IMG/VR virus record: IMGVR_UViG_3300024429_000015
Coordinates: 1-47,886 of that record
Reading direction: 5' to 3' (one strand)
Source: a virus
DNA length: 47,886 bases
The position numbers were made by a program, and so were the translations under genes. The notes under the pieces are model-generated. The model worked only from the letters and a program-made list of their open reading frames with translations, had not been told where the DNA came from and did not search any database. Within the stretch, counting starts at the first letter, position 1, and each line of letters starts with the position of its first letter. Of the stretch, positions 13,556 to 21,870 are shown piece after piece.

Positions 13556-14044
13556 ATGAGTCATAGTAATGTAAAAATTGAGGGGTTTTCTAGGGTGAGA
13601 ATCAGAAACAGTGATGGTACAATAGCAGGAGATAGTGGATGGACTGGGCCTAACCAAATCACCAACCTTGGTGTTGCACACTACCTTTGTGCCAACTTAG
13701 GTAAGACCACTAACTCTAAGCAGGTGGGTTTTGCCTCACTAGGAGAGGGAGGCGCACCAGCAGCAGGTGATACTACGTTAGAGAGTGAATGCAGTGGAAC
13801 TGGAGGTGTAGTTATTCGTAAAACTGTATCTGCAGCTTCTAGTGGCAACACTACCGAGGAGTTCACAGTTACTTTTGGTTCGTCAGACTCTTTTGTACTT
13901 GCAGTTGAAAGCATTAGTAATATTGGCCTCTTTGCAAGTAGTGCTGCGGGAACTCTCTTTGCAGGGAATAACTATACGTCTAGTAGTTGTGCAACGAATC
14001 AAGACGTAAACGCCACATATCAGATAAGATTCGCTACTAGCTAG
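13556..14044 (+). CDS. Virion/fibre-associated protein (putative)
   Basis: I start at MSHSNVKIEGFSRV because GGAGG lies 5 bases upstream; a TTG 4 codons before is possible. 162 residues, Gly/Ser/Thr-rich, beta (GWTGPNQITNLGVAHYLCAN, EEFTVTFGSSDSFVL, TYQIRFATS). The NQITNLGxxH segment is familiar from phage structural proteins, but I cannot name a family. Confidence 0.6.
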   Translation: MSHSNVKIEGFSRVRIRNSDGTIAGDSGWTGPNQITNLGVAHYLCANLGKTTNSKQVGFASLGEGGAPAAGDTTLESECSGTGGVVIRKTVSAASSGNTTEEFTVTFGSSDSFVLAVESISNIGLFASSAAGTLFAGNNYTSSSCATNQDVNATYQIRFATS

Positions 14045-14072
14045 GGTTTGAGAGGTTTGGTAACATTCTGTT

Positions 14073-14552
14073 ATGTATAACATCAACAAAAACAAGGGCA
14101 TTTTACTCGATGTAGGGGCTGGAGAAATTGAACGAAAGAACTTTATCAGGTTAGATAAACGTAAACTTCCAGGTATTGACATAGTGCATGACCTCGAAGT
14201 ATTTCCTTACCCTCTACCTGATAACTGCTGTTTGACAATAGTAGCTTCCCATATCTTAGAGCATATAAAGCCCTGGCTCTTTATAGAAGTAATGGATGAG
14301 CTATGGAGGATTATGAAGGTTGATGGAAACCTTGCAGCCTCAGCTCCCTATGCTGGTTCAGTTGGGTACTGGCAAGACCCTACCCATTGCAATGGAATTA
14401 CAGAGGGTACTTGGATGTATTTTGACCCTAAGTGTTTTCTCTACTCTGGATATAAGCCTCGTCCCTGGAACATTAGGAAGGGCTTTCCTGTATGGCAAGT
14501 TACTGGGAATATTGAAGTCGTGATGGAGAAGATGAAAGATGGAAATACCTGA
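14073..14552 (+). CDS. Class I SAM-dependent methyltransferase-like protein
   Basis: 159 residues. GILLDVGAGEIERKNFIRLD gives the glycine-rich SAM motif. IDIVHDLEVFPYPLPDNC and IVASHILEHIKPWLFIEVMD, then ELWRIMKVDGNLAASAPYAG, match the later motifs of methyltransferases related to sugar and lipid biosynthesis. It overlaps the next glycosyltransferase gene. In this cluster it may methylate a sugar or glycan; inferred from context. Confidence 0.65.
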   Translation: MYNINKNKGILLDVGAGEIERKNFIRLDKRKLPGIDIVHDLEVFPYPLPDNCCLTIVASHILEHIKPWLFIEVMDELWRIMKVDGNLAASAPYAGSVGYWQDPTHCNGITEGTWMYFDPKCFLYSGYKPRPWNIRKGFPVWQVTGNIEVVMEKMKDGNT

Positions 14553-15315
14553 CCAGGCTGTAGCAAAAAGACTGATGATAGGAATTCCTGTAACTGGCTT
14601 AGTGCGCTTTGAATGGGTAATGGCTCGATATAATCAAACTGTTCCTTGCAACTGGTCTCAGGTTGACTCTATTGAGTGGATTAAAACAGAGGCTCCTTAT
14701 AGATACTTAGTGGCTGATGCAAGGAATATCCTAACTGCAAGGTTTGTAGAGCGAGACTATGAATGGCTCTTCTTTATTGACCACGATACAGTTCTTCCTT
14801 CTGGCACATTACTGAAGTGGAATGAGAGGATGAGAAAGGTTGATGTACCAGTATGGTCAGGTCTCTACTTCTCTAAGTCAGTACCAGCAGAACCTCTCAT
14901 CTACAGAGGCAGAGGAAACAGTTTCTACGACAAGTGGAAGATGGGGGATGAAGTGTGGTGTGATGGAATACCGATGGGCTGTACTATGATACATAAGTCC
15001 ATTCTCAAGACTATCTATGATGAAAGTGAGGAGTATGAGCCTAAGACGGGTATTAAGGTTAGGAAGGTGTTTGAAACACCCTGTAACGAGTGGTTTGACC
15101 CTGAAAAGAGGGCTTGGCATAAGTCGGTAGGGACAGAAGATTTGCATTGGTGCACTAGAGTTATGAAGGATAACATATTCAAAAAGGCAGGGTGGCCTAA
15201 GTATCAAAGGAAGAAGTATCCCTTTATGGTTGATACGAACATATTTTGTAGACATATAGATTTTAATGGTATTCAGTTTCCAAGTTGTGGAGAAGAACAG
15301 GAGTTTATTAAGTGA
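14539..15315 (+). CDS. Glycosyltransferase-like protein
   Basis: 258 residues. LMIGIPVTGLVRFEW, then ADARNILTARFVERDYEWLF and FIDHDTVLPSGTLLKW (DHD as the DxD motif), then a His/Asp-containing C-terminal part (SVGTEDLHWCTRVMKDNIF) that could provide the catalytic base and metal ligand. A GT-A-like fold, longer than and different from the tandem pair at 11694-13036. Start overlaps the methyltransferase gene by 14 bases. Confidence 0.65.
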   Translation: MEIPDQAVAKRLMIGIPVTGLVRFEWVMARYNQTVPCNWSQVDSIEWIKTEAPYRYLVADARNILTARFVERDYEWLFFIDHDTVLPSGTLLKWNERMRKVDVPVWSGLYFSKSVPAEPLIYRGRGNSFYDKWKMGDEVWCDGIPMGCTMIHKSILKTIYDESEEYEPKTGIKVRKVFETPCNEWFDPEKRAWHKSVGTEDLHWCTRVMKDNIFKKAGWPKYQRKKYPFMVDTNIFCRHIDFNGIQFPSCGEEQEFIK

Positions 15316-16703
15316 GTGCCACGGTAGTTGTGACAGAGGATGTAACTGTAGTTGTAAATCCTATGAGGCCACAGATTGATGTGTATGACTCTGCCACTGT
15401 TACAGAAGATGTAGCAACAAGACTTTCACTTGGCTCAATAGATGTCTATGACAGTGCAACTGTTACTGAGAGTGTTACCCCCAATCTTGTCTGTCTAATT
15501 AAACCTGTAACCATTACTGATATCCAACTCTGGAGCAAACTCAACTCAGCAGCAGACGTAACCTTTCCTACTACTGGAACTGGAGGGGCTGAGGTAGGCT
15601 CTCCTACTTATGTGGCAGCTAAGTTTGGCAACGGTATTTTTAGTGACGTTGATAGTGAAGGATGTACATTTCCTACTGCTGCTAATTCAATCAATCTCGA
15701 TAAGGGAACGATAGAGTTTTGGACGAAGATGAATTTTGACGAAACAGATGTAGATACTCATTATTTTATTGACTTTTATGAGACTGGTTCTGGAGGAATA
15801 CGTCTCTTTTTTCACAGAGATGCTGATGATTTTTATGTTCTTGTCTGGTCAGAAGGTAACTTAAAGGTAAATATGGTTACAACAGGGATGACATGGAGTT
15901 CTGGAGACCTTTTACATTTTGGCCTTACATGGGATAGAGAAGGAAATGACATAGGAAGTTCTAAAACAATAGCTTTATACATAGACAATGTGGAAAAGGT
16001 CAGTTCAACTACTACATGGAATACAGATGCTGTTAATGCAAATCTTTATGTAGGAATTGAGAAAGGTGGTATTCTGCACTCTGACGCAGTTATAGACAAC
16101 CTCAAGACCTACGATGTATGTAAGACTGACTTTAGCCATAAAGAGATTGAGGGAGTTTCATTTGGCCCCGTTGAAAGGGTTACTGCTTCTGAATCAATAG
16201 CAATGACAGGAGCCTCTTACGTCAGTGTTTCTGACAATGTAATTGTTACTGATGTAGATTGTGTCAAACTACTTACTCTCTTTAACCTAGCAGTTGATGA
16301 TTCAATTACAGTAACAGAGGATATTGCTCGACGTCTTACATCTAATATTTCAGTGTATGACTCTGTTCTATTAACAGAACTGGTTTCAACTATAGCAAGT
16401 CTTGGAGACATTGAAGTCTCTGACAACGTTACAGTTACTGAGAATGTAGTTACCTGTCTTGTCAATCTCATCTCGACAAATGACAGTGTAACAATAACTG
16501 ATACTGTCTCAGCCATTGCTTCTCTAGCAGGTATCAGTGTTTACGATACTGTTACCATTATTGAGAAGTTATACTTTGAGTGGTGGATAGGAGTTGATGA
16601 ACCTACACCTGACTGGACTGACCTAGAACCAGAAGCAGATGATCCTACTGACCCTGACTGGACAGATATAGAACCTGAAGAGACAGGGTGGACTGATGTA
16701 TAA
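15312..16703 (+). CDS. Repeat adhesin with LamG-like domain
   Basis: 463 residues from a GTG overlapping the preceding stop (GTGA). N- and C-terminal parts carry repeats of the form (I/V)xVYDSxTVTExV followed by about 10 residues, for example IDVYDSATVTEDV, ISVYDSVLLTELV, IEVSDNVTVTENV and ISVYDTVTIIEKL. Between them (about residues 70-270) lies a concanavalin-like region (INLDKGTIEFWTKMNF, LLHFGLTWDREG, TIALYIDNVEKV, AVIDNLKTYDV). The end has DWTDLEPE-type repeats. Likely a surface-binding fibre protein. Confidence 0.65.
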   Translation: MSATVVVTEDVTVVVNPMRPQIDVYDSATVTEDVATRLSLGSIDVYDSATVTESVTPNLVCLIKPVTITDIQLWSKLNSAADVTFPTTGTGGAEVGSPTYVAAKFGNGIFSDVDSEGCTFPTAANSINLDKGTIEFWTKMNFDETDVDTHYFIDFYETGSGGIRLFFHRDADDFYVLVWSEGNLKVNMVTTGMTWSSGDLLHFGLTWDREGNDIGSSKTIALYIDNVEKVSSTTTWNTDAVNANLYVGIEKGGILHSDAVIDNLKTYDVCKTDFSHKEIEGVSFGPVERVTASESIAMTGASYVSVSDNVIVTDVDCVKLLTLFNLAVDDSITVTEDIARRLTSNISVYDSVLLTELVSTIASLGDIEVSDNVTVTENVVTCLVNLISTNDSVTITDTVSAIASLAGISVYDTVTIIEKLYFEWWIGVDEPTPDWTDLEPEADDPTDPDWTDIEPEETGWTDV

Positions 16704-16776
16704 GAGGAAAGGGAATAGACATAGAAGACACAGTAAGTTTACGTGGAAGAGTCAGAAGGCGAGACATAGGAGGTAA
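16696..16776 (+). CDS. 26-residue very basic peptide
   Basis: Sequence MYKRKGNRHRRHSKFTWKSQ then KARHRR: about half the residues are Lys, Arg or His. The ATG overlaps the end of the preceding gene, with GGGTGG upstream. It precedes a second basic protein and the portal gene. Could bind DNA or RNA; unproven. Confidence 0.45.
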   Translation: MYKRKGNRHRRHSKFTWKSQKARHRR

Positions 16777-16778
16777 GC

Positions 16779-16985
16779 ATGTCTCCGTATACAAGGAAAG
16801 GCAAAGTTGTATATAAAAAGGTTGATGGGCTGAAGAAGAAGGGTAAGGCTAAAAGTGTGGTGAAGGCAAAACGCTATATGAATTTGCTATACGGAGTTGA
16901 AAGTGGAAAATGGAAACCGACTGGAAAACGTGCTAGAGATGTGCAGAAGTATGGTAGTGCTTGGAAGGGTGGGAGGAAAAAGTAA
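16779..16985 (+). CDS. Small very basic protein upstream of portal
   Basis: 68 residues with Lys/Arg throughout (KKVDGLKKKGKAKSVVKAKR, WKPTGKRARDVQKYGSAWKG). AGGAGG precedes the ATG, and its stop overlaps the portal ATG (TAATG). Basic peptides packaged with DNA or involved in head assembly are possible roles; no family recognised. Confidence 0.6.
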   Translation: MSPYTRKGKVVYKKVDGLKKKGKAKSVVKAKRYMNLLYGVESGKWKPTGKRARDVQKYGSAWKGGRKK

Positions 16986-18682
16986 TGGCTAGAGAGAGTG
17001 TTCACGATAAGTTAGTATATTGGAAGTCTCAGATACGCAGGGGAATATCATATCAGCAGAAGTTTGGTGAGTCAAAGAAGTGGAAGGACTATCATGGTTA
17101 CTACTATGGGAAGTATAAGACTGAGGTGTATGCAGTTAATAAAGTGTTCAGTATCCTGCGTAGTCTTATTCCTCGCATCTACTTTCGCAATCCTAAAGTA
17201 TTAGTGAGTCCTACAAGACCAGAGCTTGAAGAACGAGCATTTGTAGTACAGGCTGTGGATAATCTGTTGATAAAGCAGATGTTGATGAAAGAGACGATTA
17301 AGAAGATTGTGCAGGATGCTTTCTTCTGCAACAGAGGCATAGCTAAGATAGGATATGATACACAGTATGGAAGTGTACCTGCTGAGATGATGAAAGAGCC
17401 TCCAACAGAAGAAGCTATTGAGTATGATGTGAGTGTGCAGCCTGGAATGCCTTGGGTGCTGAGAGCTAATCCTGAACATTTCCTTGTACCTTGGGGAGTA
17501 GCCTCGTTGAAGGATACGCCTTGGGTAGCTCATAGAGTAGTGAGGCTGCTCAGCGATGTCAAAAAGGATCCTATCTATGAGAATACTACTAAGTTGAAAG
17601 GTGGATTAGTCAGAGAGCTTAGGGGTATGAAGGACAAAGAAGCAGGCATCAGTGAAGTTGTTAGAGGCTCTCAGGACGAAGCAATCAAGGAATATGCTAC
17701 TGCTGAGGAGGAGTGGGTTGAGATATGGGAAATAAGGGACTTGAAACGAGGACAAATACTAGCTCTGAACCTCGACCATGATAAGTTTTTGCGTAGGCCA
17801 GTAAGTGATGAACTGCAGAAGGATGGCTCACCCTTCGAGGACATTTGCTTCAATCCTGACAATGATGTGTACTGGGGGCCTTCCGACATGCGCATATTGG
17901 AGCCTTTACAGATGGAACTTAATGAGACTCGTACTCAGATGTCTAAACATAGAAAGATTAATGTACTAAAGATTCTAATGGACTCTGGTAAGTTCACTCC
18001 TGAACAAGCACAAAAACTTATGAGTGGAGATGTTGGCACAATAGAACTAATACCTGAGCTTAGTAGAGATAGTGTAATTCCTCTTCAGATAGGTGAGCCG
18101 GTTCAGTTGAGAGCAGATGCTATGGATATTGAGAAGGATATAAGAGAAACTGTGGGGTTCAGTAGACTAGCTGAGGGTGCTGAGTCAGTTGCGCCTCGTA
18201 AGACTAAGTTTGAAGTACAGGAAATGGGGCAAGGTCATTGGATTAGGATAGATGAGAGAAGGGATATAGTGGCAGACTTCCTTGTGAGGACGTTGGAGAA
18301 AGTAAATAAGATTATTTTTGAGAAATGGGACACAGGACGAGTTGTGCCTCTGGTTGGCCCTGATGCTTCTATTCATTGGGTACAGTTCACGGGTAGAGAG
18401 CTAGAGGGTGAGTATGACCTCTCGATAGATATTGATACAGGTAGACCTGTAACGACTGAGGTTAAGAGGAGTGAGGCGTGGGAGCTACTTGAACGACTAG
18501 GAGCAAATGAAGTTGTTCTTCAGCATCTTAACATAAGAGAGTTACTAAAGAATGTGCTGAAGCTATATGATTGGATAGATACAGATAGAGTGCTATTGGC
18601 ACAGGAGGCTCAAGCAGGAGGAATGCCTGCACAGGTTGAAGGGATGGGTGAGTTTGCACAAGCATTTAGAGGGAGACGATGA
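16985..18682 (+). CDS. Portal protein
   Basis: 565 residues from MARESVHDKL, chosen over an upstream ATG because the stop and start overlap as TAATG and GGGAGG lies ahead. Portal features: an N-terminal YWKSQIRRGISYQQKFGESK segment, FSILRSLIPRIYFRNPKVLV, DAFFCNRGIAKIGYD, and a long helical part. The portal is the dodecameric ring through which DNA enters and leaves the head. Its position between terminase and capsid genes, and its size, suit a short-tailed phage portal. Confidence 0.8.
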   Translation: MARESVHDKLVYWKSQIRRGISYQQKFGESKKWKDYHGYYYGKYKTEVYAVNKVFSILRSLIPRIYFRNPKVLVSPTRPELEERAFVVQAVDNLLIKQMLMKETIKKIVQDAFFCNRGIAKIGYDTQYGSVPAEMMKEPPTEEAIEYDVSVQPGMPWVLRANPEHFLVPWGVASLKDTPWVAHRVVRLLSDVKKDPIYENTTKLKGGLVRELRGMKDKEAGISEVVRGSQDEAIKEYATAEEEWVEIWEIRDLKRGQILALNLDHDKFLRRPVSDELQKDGSPFEDICFNPDNDVYWGPSDMRILEPLQMELNETRTQMSKHRKINVLKILMDSGKFTPEQAQKLMSGDVGTIELIPELSRDSVIPLQIGEPVQLRADAMDIEKDIRETVGFSRLAEGAESVAPRKTKFEVQEMGQGHWIRIDERRDIVADFLVRTLEKVNKIIFEKWDTGRVVPLVGPDASIHWVQFTGRELEGEYDLSIDIDTGRPVTTEVKRSEAWELLERLGANEVVLQHLNIRELLKNVLKLYDWIDTDRVLLAQEAQAGGMPAQVEGMGEFAQAFRGRR

Positions 18683-18864
18683 GCAAGGACAAAAACAAGA
18701 AGTATCGTAGTATTGGTTATATGCCAGACATCTCTCACAAACATAGAGGATACTGGGAAAGTCTTGGAGATGAAGATGACCCTGATGCTTACATAGAAAG
18801 CAAACGTAAGCTACGGGAAGTGTGTAAGCGCAAGGGACTTAGGAGTAAGTTGTTAGATTACTAA
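18679..18864 (+). CDS. Small hypothetical protein after portal
   Basis: 61 residues, basic start (MSKDKNKKYRSIGYMPDISH) and basic end (KLREVCKRKGLRSKLLDY), acidic middle. Overlaps the portal stop by ATGA. Function unknown. Confidence 0.6.
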   Translation: MSKDKNKKYRSIGYMPDISHKHRGYWESLGDEDDPDAYIESKRKLREVCKRKGLRSKLLDY

Positions 18865-18952
18865 TACGTATTAATAGGTATTGTTGCTAAAGTCAGGTAG
18901 CTCCTGACGAAATATACGCTCTGGCTGTATACAGACGGTCAGGGCGTATTTC
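18862..18952 (+). other. Palindrome and two hairpins before the scaffold genes
   Basis: TAATACGTATTA (18862-18873) is a perfect palindrome. GTCAGG/CCTGAC (18892-18897 with 18903-18908, loop TAGCT) is a perfect 6-bp hairpin. It is followed at once by GAAATATACGC (18909-18919) pairing with GCGTATTTC (18944-18952, 2-base bulge), a longer hairpin whose loop holds CTGTATACAG. No T-run; likely mRNA processing or expression control for the capsid genes. Confidence 0.5.
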
Positions 18953-19024
18953 ATTAAAGAAGCTATTCTGCAATAACGAAGTTGACTATTTCACTATACA
19001 GCAATAACAGCAAGGAGGCGAGAC

Positions 19025-19249
19025 ATGGCTAGATTAGGGAAGCCTATCAAGAGTACTAGGCCCCTACGAGAGAATCAACGGCGAGTAGTCCTTCTTCTAA
19101 AGGGAGACAGTTTCGAGTACAAGTTTGAACCGCCTCTCTGGACAGGGAAGGATATTAGGGATGGAATGAAAATCTTACGCTTAGCTTATAGATTGCATAA
19201 GCGAGTGTTGGCGACAAACAAGGAGGTATTGAACGATGGCGACAGATGA
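19025..19249 (+). CDS. Small basic hypothetical protein
   Basis: 74 residues, basic (STRPLRENQRRVVLLLKGDS, RLAYRLHKRVLATNKEVL). AAGGAGG precedes the ATG, and the 3' end overlaps the next gene by 14 bases. Probably a head-morphogenesis accessory; function not recognised. Confidence 0.6.
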   Translation: MARLGKPIKSTRPLRENQRRVVLLLKGDSFEYKFEPPLWTGKDIRDGMKILRLAYRLHKRVLATNKEVLNDGDR

Positions 19250-19904
19250 CAAAAAAACTAATGCACCTGTTCCGGCGAGTGGAGCAGACGAAGTGAAACA
19301 ATTAAAGGAAGAGCTGAAACAGAGTAAGGACACAGTTGCTGACCTTACTTCTAAGGTGAGTGACTTGCAGGGGACAATTATCAGCCCTCAGTATCAGGAG
19401 TTTCTGACTTCTCAGAAGCAACCTCCTCAAACCTTCCAACCAACTGACTTTGCAGCAGGGCGTACAGGCGAGAAAGAAGTAGACCTTGAGAGTATGGATA
19501 GAAAGGAATACTCTACTTGGCTACTTGGGGAAATGGATAAGCGTCTTGGCCCTCGAATAGACCAAGTGTCACAAGATACGAAAAGGTATCAAATTGACAG
19601 GGATATTAAGGATGTCAAGGGAAAGTACAAGGATTTTGAAACCTATGACAAACTTATGGGTAAGGATGCCTCTCGCATCATAAACGAAGGCCCAACTGCG
19701 CTTGACATGTATCTCATTCAGAAGGGACGAGAGACTGTGCAGAGTCAAAAGACTGAGCAGAAGACTGAGGAGACGGTGACTGAGAAACCAACGGGGGCTA
19801 GTAATGCACCTGTTCCTCCTGAGAAGATGACGCTGAAGGAAAATGTCTCTAAAAAATGGGATGAGATGGGAATTGATGAGAAATTCCCTCCTCCTAAACA
19901 GTAG
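19236..19904 (+). CDS. Probable scaffolding protein
   Basis: 222 residues, highly charged, low in aromatics. A coiled-coil stretch (VKQLKEELKQSKDTVADLTS, about 20-45), a Gln/Pro-rich middle, and a charged C-terminus ending KWDEMGIDEKFPPPKQ. Charged helical proteins directly upstream of the major capsid gene are usually scaffolds that guide procapsid assembly. AAGGAGG lies upstream of the ATG. Assigned by position and composition, not by family. Confidence 0.6.
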   Translation: MATDDKKTNAPVPASGADEVKQLKEELKQSKDTVADLTSKVSDLQGTIISPQYQEFLTSQKQPPQTFQPTDFAAGRTGEKEVDLESMDRKEYSTWLLGEMDKRLGPRIDQVSQDTKRYQIDRDIKDVKGKYKDFETYDKLMGKDASRIINEGPTALDMYLIQKGRETVQSQKTEQKTEETVTEKPTGASNAPVPPEKMTLKENVSKKWDEMGIDEKFPPPKQ

Positions 19905-19928
19905 GCTCTTTCAATATAGGAAAAAAAG

Positions 19929-20918
19929 ATGGCTTACTTTAGAGAAGTCATGGATGACATGTGGATTTCCACATGGCGTGAGCAGAAGAAAGAAGTGATA
20001 GATAACCTCTTTGATGCAACCCCCTTCTACTTCTGGATGAAGAAAAAAGGGAGAGTAACTGAGGATTACACTGGTGGAGAATATCTCACTGTTCCACTCC
20101 TACGTGGCAGGAATGCTACTGTTGCCATGTATCAGAAAGGTGGAAGTATTCCAATTAGTCAGACTGACAAGCTCGATGTGGCTAGATACGACTGGAAATA
20201 CATGGTTGTAGGTCTGATTAGATACATGATTGATGAGCAGATAAATCGGGGCAGGGCTAAGATTATCAGTAAGATGCAGGTAGAGCTTGATGTGGCAAAA
20301 CTCTCTATGATTGAGCTGATGGAGACATATCTTTTTGGTGATGGTTCTGGAGAGAGTGGACTCGCATTTAATGGTCTGAAGATTATCTGTAGTGATACTC
20401 CTCAGACAGCAGTGGCGTCTCCTGTAACTGATGTTGGTGGAATTGACTCAAGTAGTAGTGGTAATGAATACTGGAAAAATGTCTATCGAGACATGGATAC
20501 TGATGGCCCTGTAGTCTCTCTAAACATGATGGAGAGTTGGAAATATGCTTTCCGAGAAGCAAAGAATGGAGCTGACAAGCCTGACATCTTCGTCACTACT
20601 GACCAAATATTGGATTGGTATGATGATGAATGTATAGACATCAAAGCTATTGTCAACAAAAGTTTAGGTGATGCTGGCTTTGAGAACTTGACTTGGCGTG
20701 GGCTTCCAATCATCACTTCTCCATCTTGTACGGCTGGACATCTCTACATGCTTAATACCAAGTATCTCAATTGGGTAGCACAAGCAGGGGCAAACTTTGA
20801 CATGACAGAATGGAAAGTGGCTCCTGATACACTGGACAGGTATGCACAGATAGTGGTAAGTGGTAATTTGGTTACGAGTAAGCGAAATGCACAGGCAGTT
20901 GTGTTTAATATTGACTAA
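19929..20918 (+). CDS. Major capsid protein
   Basis: 329 residues. MAYFREVMDDMWISTWREQK, then EVIDNLFDATPFYFWMKKKG and GGEYLTVPLLRGRNATVAMY, YMVVGLIRYMIDEQINRG, and later FVTTDQILDWYDDECIDIKA, LTWRGLPIITSPSCTAGHLY and WVAQAGANFDMTEWK are recognisable from HK97-fold capsid proteins of podovirus-like phages (E-loop region, then P- and A-domain segments). The shell protein of the virion. Its start has an A-rich leader with AGGAAAAAAAG. Confidence 0.8.
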   Translation: MAYFREVMDDMWISTWREQKKEVIDNLFDATPFYFWMKKKGRVTEDYTGGEYLTVPLLRGRNATVAMYQKGGSIPISQTDKLDVARYDWKYMVVGLIRYMIDEQINRGRAKIISKMQVELDVAKLSMIELMETYLFGDGSGESGLAFNGLKIICSDTPQTAVASPVTDVGGIDSSSSGNEYWKNVYRDMDTDGPVVSLNMMESWKYAFREAKNGADKPDIFVTTDQILDWYDDECIDIKAIVNKSLGDAGFENLTWRGLPIITSPSCTAGHLYMLNTKYLNWVAQAGANFDMTEWKVAPDTLDRYAQIVVSGNLVTSKRNAQAVVFNID

Positions 20919-20930
20919 GAATAATGCAAC

Positions 20931-20954
20931 GGGGACGTATTGAAGTGCGTCCCC
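20931..20954 (+). other. Hairpin after the capsid gene
   Basis: GGGGACG (20931-20937) pairs perfectly with CGTCCCC (20948-20954) around a 10-base loop. No T-run follows, so it probably stabilises or punctuates the capsid mRNA rather than ending transcription. Confidence 0.55.
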
Positions 20955-21021
20955 AATATCCTTCACAGCCTGAAACCAATCGGACTGTTGAGGCAAGAAA
21001 AACTAAATGGAGGATAGTTAA

Positions 21022-21813
21022 ATGACTATACCCGCAAGAACAGAGACAATTAAACAAGCATTACCAGGCGCAGGTAGCGGTTGGTCGTTGGGACATATAG
21101 GAGTTGGGCAAAGTGTTTATGCAGAAAGTGTAACTCCTACAACTACAATAGGGAAGCGATTAAAGGTTGGGAATAGAACATTCCATTATGCAAAGCATGA
21201 AGGTGGAACTTCAGCTGGATTGATGCAAATATATGCTGTAGATACTGATGTAGAGGATACTGTAACTGTGGCTCATGGAATTGGTACTACAGAGCTAACC
21301 ATAGAAGCTGCTACTATATTTGTTAAAGACCAGTATGCAGAAGGAATGTTGATTGTGCATAAGACTGGTGGAACTGGAGCTGGAGACCAGTATGTTATAA
21401 AAAGTAATGCTGCTATTGCAGCTAACGCAACTGGTCTAGTTACCATTTACGAGCCAGGACTTCTGACTGCATGGTCTATCACTGATACTGATGTAACTCT
21501 GTGGTCAAATCCGTACTTTGGTATAGCACCAAACTCTGCAGTTACGTCTGCTGGAGCTGGTATTCCTCTCATTGACATTTCAGATGGATACTACTTCTGG
21601 TTACAGACTTGGGGGCCAGCAGGAGTTAAGATTACGACTGCTACAGACTCTGGAGCTGATACTGCTGAAGCAGCATTTGCAGTTAACGCAACAGGTGATT
21701 TGGTCAAACAAAGTGCTGGTTATTTTCAGTGTGCGCATGTCCTGGAACTAACCTCTGATGTTACTGATACGGATGCTGACTTTGGCTATGTGTTCCTGAC
21801 CTGTGATCCATAA
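21022..21813 (+). CDS. Capsid-associated (decoration-like) structural protein
   Basis: 263 residues, Gly/Ala/Thr-rich and beta. LGHIGVGQSVYAESVTPTTT, IGKRLKVGNRTFHYAKHEGG, TIEAATIFVKDQYAEGMLIV, GIPLIDISDGYYFWLQTWGP and CAHVLELTSDVTDTDADFGY resemble the second capsid proteins encoded after the major capsid gene in many marine and soil podoviruses. GGAGG lies upstream. Likely on the head surface; exact role inferred. Confidence 0.6.
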   Translation: MTIPARTETIKQALPGAGSGWSLGHIGVGQSVYAESVTPTTTIGKRLKVGNRTFHYAKHEGGTSAGLMQIYAVDTDVEDTVTVAHGIGTTELTIEAATIFVKDQYAEGMLIVHKTGGTGAGDQYVIKSNAAIAANATGLVTIYEPGLLTAWSITDTDVTLWSNPYFGIAPNSAVTSAGAGIPLIDISDGYYFWLQTWGPAGVKITTATDSGADTAEAAFAVNATGDLVKQSAGYFQCAHVLELTSDVTDTDADFGYVFLTCDP

Positions 21814-21823
21814 GATGAAATTG

Positions 21824-21857
21824 AGGGGTGGGGGTCATTTGCCTCTGCCCCTTCCCT
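21824..21857 (+). other. Imperfect G/C hairpin
   Basis: AGGGGTGGGG pairs with CCCCTTCCCT apart from one mismatch and one wobble, loop of about 14 bases. No T-run. Second punctuation hairpin near the capsid genes. Confidence 0.4.
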
Positions 21858-21870
21858 TTGGAGGACTAAC

